From contig NZ_JABBYJ010000001.1 in the NCBI RefSeq assembly GCF_012932565.1, positions 186,001-250,000 of the forward strand: DNA of 64,000 nt. Direction: 5' to 3'. The notes below the pieces were generated by a model, which ran no database searches, was not told the origin of the DNA, and saw nothing but the letters and a program-made list of their open reading frames with translations. This document shows, in pieces, positions 55,668 through 64,000 of this stretch (positions within the stretch are counted from its first letter, which is position 1; every line of letters starts with the position of its first letter). Position numbers and translations under genes: made by a program. The DNA is from Sneathiella limimaris. Lineage in GTDB: Bacteria; Pseudomonadota; Alphaproteobacteria; Sneathiellales; Sneathiellaceae.

Positions 55668-58559
55668 CTATTCGGATTTGATGCCGAGCGCATCATCAAT
55701 TAAAGCAGCTTGCTGCTGGTTATGCTTTTTCAATAGACCTGTTGCAGTCGCAGCAGATTCAGCACGGCCGGCGTAGCGGGCGCGTTTTACTTTCTTCATG
55801 CCGACTTTTGCAAAAGTCTGTTCCAGCAATGGTTCCACAAATGTCCAAGCCCCCATATTCTTTGGTTCTTCCTGACACCAGACAATGTCCTGAACATGGG
55901 TGAAAGGCTTCAGCTCTTCAATCAGAGCTTCTTCTGGGAATGGATAAAGCTGTTCGAGGCGAAGGAAATAAGTTTCCTTTTGACCCAGTTCATCTCTGCG
56001 TGCTTTTAGGTCGTAATAAACCTTACCCGTACAGAGAACGACCCGTTTAACATCTTTGGGTTTGCATAAAACCTCATTGTCGAACAGCACCCGATGGAAA
56101 GTCGAACCCGGTCCCATATCTTCCAGTGTAGAGACAGCCTCCTTATGACGAAGCAAGGATTTCGGTGTCATTACAATAAGTGGTTTCCGGAACTTCCGAT
56201 GGATCTGACGGCGCAGTGCATGGAAGTAGTTGGCTGGGGTTGTACAGTTTACAACCTGCCAGTTATCTTCCGCACTGGACTGCAGGTATCTCTCCAATCG
56301 AGCTGATGAATGCTCAGGTCCTTGCCCTTCATAACCATGAGGGAGCAACATAACCAAACCACTCATCCGAAGCCATTTGGCTTCACCACTGGAAATGAAT
56401 TGGTCAATGATAACCTGCGCACCGTTGGCAAAATCACCAAACTGTGCTTCCCACAAAACCAGCGCTTTTGGCTCAGCCAGTGAATATCCGTATTCATAAC
56501 CCAACACAGCCGCTTCAGACAGCATACTGTCGATGACTTCATAGTGGGCTTGATCTTCGGATAGATTGTTAAGCGGCAAATATCGCTCTTCCGTCAATTG
56601 ATCAACAATTACGGAATGACGTTGCGAGAAAGTTCCACGCCCGCAATCCTGGCCGGACAGACGTACAGGATACTGCTCTTTCAAAAGACTACCAAAAGCC
56701 AGGGCTTCAGCAGTCGCCCAATCAATTCCCTGACCAGTTTCAATCATCTTACGTTTGTTTTTCAAAACCCGCTGAAGGGTTCGGTGGACGTTATGATTTT
56801 CAGGGACTTCGCACAGCTTGAAGCCGATTTCACGCAGTTCCTCAACATCAACAGCAGTAGTTCCCCGACGGGCTCCCTGATCTGCTCGCTCAAAACCCTG
56901 CCAACGACCTTCGAACCAGTCTGCTTTGTTGGGCTTGAAGCTGTTTGCAGTTTCAAACTGTTTCTCAAGATAATCTTTGAATTCTTTAATCCAGCTTTCA
57001 ACCTGCTGCTCGGTCACAACACCTTCGCTAATCAGCTTTTTCGCATAGATTTGCATGGTTGTGGGGTGCTGAGCGATAGTCCGATACATCAGCGGTTGAG
57101 TAAAGGCTGGTTCGTCACCTTCATTGTGACCATGCCGTCGATAGCAGAACATATCGATGACGACATCGATCTGGAACTGTTGACGGAATTCAGTCGCAAT
57201 CTTTGCCACATGGCAAACTGCTTCTGGGTCATCTCCGTTTACATGGAAAATCGGAGCCTGCACCATTTTACCGACATCAGATGGGTATGGGCTGGAGCGG
57301 GAATATTTAGGACTAGTGGTAAAACCAATTTGGTTATTAACCACAAAATGGATGGTTCCAGATGTCCTGTAACCTTTCAGCTCTGAAAGACCAAAACATT
57401 CTGCGACGATTCCCTGTCCGGCGAAAGCAGCATCACCATGGAGCAAAAGTGGCATAACTTGACCGCCAACGTTGCTCCCTATCTGCGCTTGTTTCGCGCG
57501 TGCTTTACCCAAAACGACCGGGTTCACGGCCTCCAAATGGGAAGGGTTAGCTGTCAGTGACAAGTGAACATTATTGCCATCGAACTCCCGGTCAGATGAA
57601 GTTCCCAGGTGATACTTAACATCTCCAGAGCCTTCTACATCTTCAGGATTGGCTGGGTTTCCCTGAAACTCAGAGAACACGGCACGAAACGGTTTCGCCA
57701 TCACATTGGTAAGGACGTTTAGGCGTCCACGATGCGGCATACCGAGAACAATTTCCTTCACACCGAGCTGACCGCCACGCTTGATAATACCTTCCATGGC
57801 TGGAACCATGGCTTCGCCACCATCAAGGCCAAAGCGCTTTGTGCCGGTGTATTTCACATTCAGGAAATGCTCAAACCCTTCTGTTTCGATAAGTTTGCGC
57901 AAAATGGCAACTTTACCTTCGCTGGTAAAGCTAACTTCTTTGTGTTGACCCTCAATGCGTTCCTGGATCCAGGCTTTCTGGTCTGGCTCCTGAATATGCA
58001 TAAATTCAACGCCGATACTGCCACAGTAAGTGCGTTGGACAATTTCCAGGATCTCTCGAATAGAAGCGGTTTCAAGACCAAGAACATTATCGAGAAAGAT
58101 TTCGCGGTCCCAGTCATCTTCCTCAAAGCCGTAGCTTTTTGGATCCAACTCAGGATGCTCTTGCGGCTCTTCTAGCCCAAGCGGATCTAGTCTGGCTTTC
58201 AGATGACCCCGAACCCGGTAAGACCGGATCAGCATAAGTGCCCGAATAGTGTCGATAGCAGCAGCCCGGACATCTTGCTGTGGAAGGCCTTTACCCTCCG
58301 CCTTTTCAATTGCCCGATATGCTGCATCACCGAGAATGCCGTATTCATCCTCTGGTGCAATACCATTGGCCGGCGTCCAGGTTGCCCCTTTATGCTCGTT
58401 TACAATGGTCTCGGCATCATCGCCTAATGTTTGGAAATATTGCTGCCAGCTAACATCGACAGAGGATGGATCATTCTGGTAGCGAAGATAGAGCTCTTCG
58501 ATGAAACCGGCATTTGTTCCGGTCAGGAAGGAAGAAGAATTGTCCAATTGTTGAGCCAT
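55668..58559 (-). CDS. sucA: 2-oxoglutarate dehydrogenase E1 component
   Basis: 963-residue thiamine-diphosphate enzyme. An N-terminal E2-binding segment ([20 protein letters not shown], about 19-38) is followed by [20 protein letters not shown] (the His/Arg site), the ThDP motif region [20 protein letters not shown], a pyrimidine-binding domain with [17 protein letters not shown] and [20 protein letters not shown]. It decarboxylates 2-oxoglutarate in the TCA cycle. It starts 77 bases after sucD and probably shares its transcript. Confidence 0.97.
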   Translation of the reverse strand: MAQQLDNSSSFLTGTNAGFIEELYLRYQNDPSSVDVSWQQYFQTLGDDAETIVNEHKGATWTPANGIAPEDEYGILGDAAYRAIEKAEGKGLPQQDVRAAAIDTIRALMLIRSYRVRGHLKARLDPLGLEEPQEHPELDPKSYGFEEDDWDREIFLDNVLGLETASIREILEIVQRTYCGSIGVEFMHIQEPDQKAWIQERIEGQHKEVSFTSEGKVAILRKLIETEGFEHFLNVKYTGTKRFGLDGGEAMVPAMEGIIKRGGQLGVKEIVLGMPHRGRLNVLTNVMAKPFRAVFSEFQGNPANPEDVEGSGDVKYHLGTSSDREFDGNNVHLSLTANPSHLEAVNPVVLGKARAKQAQIGSNVGGQVMPLLLHGDAAFAGQGIVAECFGLSELKGYRTSGTIHFVVNNQIGFTTSPKYSRSSPYPSDVGKMVQAPIFHVNGDDPEAVCHVAKIATEFRQQFQIDVVIDMFCYRRHGHNEGDEPAFTQPLMYRTIAQHPTTMQIYAKKLISEGVVTEQQVESWIKEFKDYLEKQFETANSFKPNKADWFEGRWQGFERADQGARRGTTAVDVEELREIGFKLCEVPENHNVHRTLQRVLKNKRKMIETGQGIDWATAEALAFGSLLKEQYPVRLSGQDCGRGTFSQRHSVIVDQLTEERYLPLNNLSEDQAHYEVIDSMLSEAAVLGYEYGYSLAEPKALVLWEAQFGDFANGAQVIIDQFISSGEAKWLRMSGLVMLLPHGYEGQGPEHSSARLERYLQSSAEDNWQVVNCTTPANYFHALRRQIHRKFRKPLIVMTPKSLLRHKEAVSTLEDMGPGSTFHRVLFDNEVLCKPKDVKRVVLCTGKVYYDLKARRDELGQKETYFLRLEQLYPFPEEALIEELKPFTHVQDIVWCQEEPKNMGAWTFVEPLLEQTFAKVGMKKVKRARYAGRAESAATATGLLKKHNQQQAALIDDALGIKSE

Positions 58560-58636
58560 TTTCGGTCATTTGGGCGGACATATAGCCCGCCCCCTTAAGT
58601 AATAAAATAGTTCTGATGTAATTGAGTAGTACAATA

Positions 58637-59512
58637 CTACCCTTTCAAAACTCTTACCAAAGTTGAACCAAGTGCAGAAGGACTGTCAGAGACAGTAATT
58701 CCAGCACTCCGCATTGCTTCCATTTTATCTTCAGCGCCACCTTTACCGCCGGAGATAATCGCACCTGCGTGTCCCATACGACGTCCTGGAGGTGCTGTTA
58801 CACCTGCAATGAAGCCAACAACTGGCTTCTTGATTTTGGAAGCTTTCAGAAACTCTGCAGCTTCTTCCTCAGCAGACCCTCCAATTTCCCCAATCATGAT
58901 GATGGATTCTGTTTCATCATCTTTGAGGAACATGTCCAGGCAATCAATGAAGTTGGTTCCGTTGACAGGATCACCACCGATACCGATACAGGTTGACTGA
59001 CCAAGGCCAGCAGCACTTGTTTGCGCAACAGCTTCGTAAGTCAAAGTACCAGAACGGGAAACAATGCCAACATTACCACGACGGTGGATGTGACCAGGCA
59101 TAATGCCGATCTTGCATTCATCCGGTGTAATGACACCAGGGCAGTTCGGACCGATCAAACGGGTTCCGCTGTTTTTCAACGCCCGCTTCACCCGAACCAT
59201 GTCCAGTACTGGAATACCTTCTGTAATGCAGACAACCAGCTCGACCCCTGCATCAACAGCTTCGAGAATTGCATCACCTGCAAATGGAGGCGGCACATAG
59301 ATTACAGATGCATTGGCACCCGTTGTATGTACAGCTTCATCAACAGTGTTGAAAATTGGCAGGTCCAAATGTGTTTCACCACCTTTACCAGGTGTCACAC
59401 CGCCGACCATTTTTGTACCATAGGCAATTGCCTGCTCTGAATGGAAGGTTCCTTGAGAGCCTGTGAAGCCCTGACAAATGACCTTTGTGTCTTTATTGAC
59501 GAGAACGGCCAT
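58637..59512 (-). CDS. sucD: Succinyl-CoA synthetase subunit alpha
   Basis: 291-residue CoA-binding and phosphohistidine subunit. Landmarks: [19 protein letters not shown] (about 12-30), [37 protein letters not shown] and the phospho-histidine in [16 protein letters not shown] (about 242-257). Its ATG shares one base with the sucC stop (TAATG), so the subunits are translated together. Confidence 0.98.
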   Translation of the reverse strand: MAVLVNKDTKVICQGFTGSQGTFHSEQAIAYGTKMVGGVTPGKGGETHLDLPIFNTVDEAVHTTGANASVIYVPPPFAGDAILEAVDAGVELVVCITEGIPVLDMVRVKRALKNSGTRLIGPNCPGVITPDECKIGIMPGHIHRRGNVGIVSRSGTLTYEAVAQTSAAGLGQSTCIGIGGDPVNGTNFIDCLDMFLKDDETESIIMIGEIGGSAEEEAAEFLKASKIKKPVVGFIAGVTAPPGRRMGHAGAIISGGKGGAEDKMEAMRSAGITVSDSPSALGSTLVRVLKG

Positions 59513-60681
59513 TATGATGCCTCCTTAACTTCTTTTACGATTTTCTCTGCAGCGTCGCCAAGATCATCAGCAGACACAATTGGCAGACCAGATTCAGCAA
59601 GAATTTTCTTACCCAAATCCACATTCGTTCCTTCGAGACGGACAACCAGTGGAACGCTTAGCGCCACTTCTTTAGCGGCTGCGACCACACCTTCGGCAAT
59701 CACATCACAGCGCATGATACCACCGAAGATATTGACCAAAATACCTTCAACATTCTTGTCTTTCAGAATGATTTTGAAAGCTTCAGTCACTTTCTCTTTG
59801 GTCGCTCCGCCACCAACATCGAGGAAGTTGGCAGGTTCGCCACCGTTCAGCTTGATAATGTCCATAGTGGCCATAGCAAGACCAGCACCGTTCACCATAC
59901 AGCCGATATTTCCATCTAGCTTGATATAGTTCAGGTCATACTGAGCTGCTTCCAACTCAGCCGGATCTTCTTCATCTGGATCACGAAGCTCAGCGATATC
60001 TTTCTGACGGAACAGCGCGTTATCGTCGAAGTTCATTTTCGCATCCAGCGCAATCACATCACCAGATCCGGTTACGACCAGTGGATTGATTTCAACAAGG
60101 CTTGCATCTGTGTCAACGATTGAATTGTAGAGCGCCATGATGAATTTAACCGCAGCACTCACCTGCTTGCCTTCCAGGCCAAGCGCAAAAGCGATTTTGC
60201 GAGCATGGAATGGGCTTATACCTGTAGCAGGGTCAATACTGACCATGTGGATTTTTTCAGGTGTTTTTGCAGCAACTTCCTCAATTTCCATACCCCCTTC
60301 AGTAGAGGCCATGAAAGTTACGCAGTCTTTTGCCCGATCAATAATCGCACCAAGATAAAGTTCCCGGGCAATATCGCAGCCATCTTCCACATAAACACGC
60401 TTAACTTCTTTTCCTTCCGGACCGGTCTGGTGAGTTACCAGCTGCATGCCGATCATGGATTTTGCAGTTTCTGCAACTTCCTCAACGGACTTAACAACTT
60501 TAACACCACCACCTAAACCACGTCCTCCGGCATGGATTTGTGCCTTAACAACCCAGACAGGACCACCAAGTTCCTTGGCAACTGTCTTGGCTTCTTCTGC
60601 CGTATAGGCAACACCGCCGCGAGGCACTGTGACACCGTATTTTCCGAGTAGGCCTTTGGCCTGATATTCATGGATATTCAT
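59512..60681 (-). CDS. sucC: Succinyl-CoA synthetase subunit beta
   Basis: 389-residue ATP-grasp subunit: [20 protein letters not shown] (1-20), [20 protein letters not shown] (about 44-63), [20 protein letters not shown] and [13 protein letters not shown] with [13 protein letters not shown]. It binds ADP/GDP and succinate. First gene of sucCD-sucAB-lpdA; an intrinsic terminator upstream separates it from mdh, so it should have its own promoter in the 75-bp space after that hairpin. Confidence 0.97.
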   Translation of the reverse strand: MNIHEYQAKGLLGKYGVTVPRGGVAYTAEEAKTVAKELGGPVWVVKAQIHAGGRGLGGGVKVVKSVEEVAETAKSMIGMQLVTHQTGPEGKEVKRVYVEDGCDIARELYLGAIIDRAKDCVTFMASTEGGMEIEEVAAKTPEKIHMVSIDPATGISPFHARKIAFALGLEGKQVSAAVKFIMALYNSIVDTDASLVEINPLVVTGSGDVIALDAKMNFDDNALFRQKDIAELRDPDEEDPAELEAAQYDLNYIKLDGNIGCMVNGAGLAMATMDIIKLNGGEPANFLDVGGGATKEKVTEAFKIILKDKNVEGILVNIFGGIMRCDVIAEGVVAAAKEVALSVPLVVRLEGTNVDLGKKILAESGLPIVSADDLGDAAEKIVKEVKEAS

Positions 60682-60756
60682 AATATTCCGCTATTCGCTA
60701 GTTGGGATCAGCTACAAGCTGGTCGGATTATCATTTCAAGTCAGACTATAACACCC

Positions 60757-60795
60757 AAAAAAAGGGGCACAACCGCTAAGTTGTGCCCTTTTTTT
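60757..60795 (-). terminator. Intrinsic terminator between mdh and sucC
   Basis: GGGCACAAC (60765-60773) and GTTGTGCCC (60780-60788) form a perfect 9-bp stem with a 6-base loop, flanked by A7 and T7 tracts. It lies directly after the mdh stop and can act on both strands. Confidence 0.92.
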
Positions 60796-60796
60796 G

Positions 60797-62061
<1,265 letters not shown>

Positions 62062-62646
62062 ATGAAGAGAAAACTGAAAAAGCGAATCATTAGGAACGTG
62101 GCTATCTGCGGCGTGCTTAGCATGACCCTTACCGGGTGTGTGGAGACCATTTTTGCTGGCCTGACAATTGCTGACCTTTTAACAGCTGGATCAATCACTT
62201 CTTCTATTCTCACAGGCAAAGGCTTGGGTGAACATGCTTTGGATGCCGTAACAGGTCAGGATTGCCGAATTCTTGAAGCAATCTTTCGCAAAAACCGAGC
62301 AGTTTGCGAGCCACGGGATTCGGTTGCAACTAACGACGATTTCAAAGGATTAGTTGGACTTCTAGACACACCTGCAGGGCAGGATATTCAGCTTGCCGAT
62401 ATCCCAATGGGTGAAGATCAATATACTGCGGTCAATCTAAAGGCACGCGCCATTAGTCCCAAATTATTGAAAACTCTGAAAATTAACTCCGGGGTTACCA
62501 TTGGAAATCAGCAATTGGTTGCTGATAAGCGGGAAATGCAGTTGCTCAAAGCCACCGCCAAATTCACAAAACCGGTAACAGCAGATATTTCTCCGGTTGA
62601 AGCACCTGAGCTTCGCAGGCGGCTTGTCTCAGGCGGATTGTTTTAA
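62062..62646 (+). CDS. Putative lipoprotein of unknown function
   Basis: 194-residue protein. A basic N-terminus (MKRKLKKRIIRN) and hydrophobic stretch end in a good lipobox LTGC (about 23-26), so it is probably a lipoprotein. The mature part starts VETIFAGLTIADLLTAGSIT, then has two cysteines (DCRILEAIFRKNRAVCEP, about 68-85) that could form a disulfide, and a mixed alpha/beta C-terminus. I do not recognise a family. ATG 62062 is chosen because the signal begins there; the frame is open upstream. It lies between mdh and zapE, 53 bases before the latter. Confidence 0.75.
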   Translation: MKRKLKKRIIRNVAICGVLSMTLTGCVETIFAGLTIADLLTAGSITSSILTGKGLGEHALDAVTGQDCRILEAIFRKNRAVCEPRDSVATNDDFKGLVGLLDTPAGQDIQLADIPMGEDQYTAVNLKARAISPKLLKTLKINSGVTIGNQQLVADKREMQLLKATAKFTKPVTADISPVEAPELRRRLVSGGLF

Positions 62647-62699
62647 ACCACTTTCTCAATAAGCTTTACAAGAACCCAGATCCTTGCTTTAAGGCCTTT

Positions 62700-63827
62700 A
62701 TGACATCTATAGGCCCCCTTGAAAGATACCGCGCGCTTCGGCAGTCCAACTCCATCCAGCATGATCCCATTCAGGAACTTGCTGTTGAAAAACTGCAAAC
62801 TTTGCATCGGCGCCTTCAAAGCTATAACCCTCAAACAAGTCAGCATTGGACCGATATTTTCAAGCTTGGCTCTCGAAAACCAAGAGAAGAGCCCCCGCAA
62901 GGCATTTACATGTACGGCGATGTCGGTCGGGGAAAATCCATGCTGATGGACCTTTTCTTCGAAACAGCACCAGTGGAAAAGAAGCGAAGGGTCCATTTTC
63001 ATGCTTTTATGTTAGAAGTTCATGCTTTCATCCATAACTGGCGCCAAAGTAAAACCAAAAAGGGAGACGATCCTCTCGTTCCCTTGGCGGAAAAGATCGC
63101 AGGTGACGCCTGGTTACTCTGTTTCGATGAATTTCAGGTTACAGATGTCGCTGATGCCATGCTGCTCGGGCGCTTATTTGAGCTCTTGTTCGATAAAGGC
63201 GTAGTTGTCATCGCAACCTCTAACCGTATTCCCGAAGATCTGTACAAGGATGGTCTGAATAGGGAGTTGTTTCTTCCCTTTATCGATTTGATTAAGGATC
63301 AACTTGATATCCTTCATCTCTCCGGTGGTACTGATTACCGTCTGGACCGCCTATCAAAAAGCAACGTTTATTTCTATCCATTAAACGCCGAAGCGGATGC
63401 AGAAATGAACAAAACATTCGACCTTCTGACGGAAGGTAGCAAGGCAGAGCCAATCACCCTGACCACTCAGGGCCGTAAATTAGAAGTCCACATGGCAGCG
63501 AGAGGTGTCGCCCGCTTTACATTCGAAGAATTATGTGCCCGTCCACTTGGAGCGTCTGACTATCTGATGATCGCAGACCATTTCCACTCAGTATTGATGG
63601 ATCATGTCCCCCAGCTTGGCCCTCATAACAGGAACGAAGCCAAGCGCTTTGTCACATTTGTCGATGTTCTTTATGAAGCTGGAACCAATCTGATCCTCTC
63701 CGCCGAAGTTGAAGCTGACAAGCTTTACGAAGCCGGAGATGGCCATTTCGAATTTGCAAGAACGGTCTCTCGACTTATGGAAATGAGATCCGAAGATTAT
63801 TTAAAAGGCCTTGTTAGCCACTCCTAA
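62700..63827 (+). CDS. zapE: Cell division protein ZapE (AFG1-like ATPase)
   Basis: 375-residue P-loop ATPase. Walker A YMYGDVGRGKSMLMDLF (about 76-92), HFHAFMLEVHAFIH, Walker B LLCFDEFQVTDVADAMLLGR (about 137-156), VVVIATSNRIPEDLYKDGLN and a C-terminal RFTFEELCARPLGASDYLMI segment are typical. The family acts on Z-ring constriction in E. coli and has a mitochondrial relative. Next to mdh, a common alphaproteobacterial neighbour. Confidence 0.93.
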   Translation: MTSIGPLERYRALRQSNSIQHDPIQELAVEKLQTLHRRLQSYNPQTSQHWTDIFKLGSRKPREEPPQGIYMYGDVGRGKSMLMDLFFETAPVEKKRRVHFHAFMLEVHAFIHNWRQSKTKKGDDPLVPLAEKIAGDAWLLCFDEFQVTDVADAMLLGRLFELLFDKGVVVIATSNRIPEDLYKDGLNRELFLPFIDLIKDQLDILHLSGGTDYRLDRLSKSNVYFYPLNAEADAEMNKTFDLLTEGSKAEPITLTTQGRKLEVHMAARGVARFTFEELCARPLGASDYLMIADHFHSVLMDHVPQLGPHNRNEAKRFVTFVDVLYEAGTNLILSAEVEADKLYEAGDGHFEFARTVSRLMEMRSEDYLKGLVSHS

Positions 63828-63850
63828 GACCTGGCCTGCCAACGAGCACC

Positions 63851-64000
63851 TTATAGAATACCCGTTTGCCAATCATGCAGATCTGTTTGCTGCAACGCCT
63901 CTGCCAGTGCCTGCTTATCATCAGCCTTCTTGTTTTGCCCTAATTTGGCTTTAGCCTCCAAACGGCTAATCGGTAAGCGAAAAGCAACAATGGCCTGCGC
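63851..64000 (-). CDS. C-terminal end of a PaiB-like FMN-binding regulator (runs off right edge)
   Basis: Only the last 49 codons are in the window. The residues AIVAFRLPISRLEAKAKLGQ then NKKADDKQALAEAL resemble the end of FMN-binding negative transcriptional regulators of the PaiB type, where IxRLEGKxKLSQNR is conserved. The stop is TAA at 63851-63853, 23 bases past zapE, convergent. With so little sequence the call is tentative. Confidence 0.6.
   Translation of the reverse strand, partial: AQAIVAFRLPISRLEAKAKLGQNKKADDKQALAEALQQTDLHDWQTGIL

Noticed and set aside
56598-57386. 262-codon open frame on the plus strand inside sucA
   Set aside because: It is fully antisense to the conserved sucA coding sequence, has no ribosome-binding site or family motifs and is explained by codon bias of sucA.

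Overview
The window is a contiguous piece of chromosome from an alphaproteobacterium. It is moderately AT-rich (under half G+C by eye), densely packed and free of insertion sequences, phage genes, CRISPR arrays and rRNA or tRNA genes. The class is indicated by the F1 ATP synthase operon atpHAGDC without F0 genes, the TCA block mdh-sucCD-sucAB-lpdA with zapE beyond it, the priA / transaldolase / DUF484 / xerC neighbourhood, the run rplU-rpmA-obgE-proBA-nadD-rsfS-rlmH-gpmI-envC-ctpA-deacetylase-rppH, an RHH-less PutA divergent from an Lrp-type regulator, and a CtrA-type TTAA-N7-TTAAC site. Genus is not resolved; a marine Rhodospirillales/Sneathiellales-like lineage would fit.

Region 1 (1-6.4 kb): a truncated MFS gene diverges from a Tat-exported nitroreductase/MarR operon across a perfect 12-bp palindrome. 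Next come a diacylglycerol kinase and, divergent from it, a PlcP-like metallophosphoesterase overlapping a GT4 glycosyltransferase (a likely phospholipid-to-glycolipid remodelling set), then an EamA transporter and a CYTH protein. Region 2 (6.4-23.9 kb): a CHASE hybrid kinase, putA and its regulator, an SLC13 transporter, an NTF2-like protein, zur-znuC-znuB, an MscS channel, an XRE-cupin regulator with a dimethylglycine-dehydrogenase-type enzyme, a lone biotin-dependent carboxyltransferase and a MaoC hydratase.

Region 3 (24-36.4 kb) is the housekeeping run on the plus strand: ribosomal proteins, Obg, proline synthesis, NAD synthesis, ribosome silencing and methylation, phosphoglycerate mutase, then an envelope set (EnvC, CtpA, divergent polysaccharide deacetylase) and RppH. 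Region 4 (36.4-41.1 kb) is the least ordinary: a PilZ-methyltransferase fusion behind a promoter region with a perfect CtrA site and a perfect DnaA box, convergent with a PleC/DivJ-like membrane histidine kinase, then an orphan FAD oxidoreductase.

Region 5 (41.2-64 kb) is energy and replication metabolism on the minus strand: atpHAGDC, priA, (plus strand) transaldolase-DUF484-xerC, then an MFS/GST pair, lpdA-sucB-sucA-sucD-sucC-mdh, a small lipoprotein, zapE and the tail of a PaiB-like gene. Several strong hairpin terminators separate these units. The best leads are the PilZ-methyltransferase/kinase module, the plcP-agt-dgk set, the palindromic operators, and a hairpin that buries the ribosome-binding site of the carboxyltransferase.
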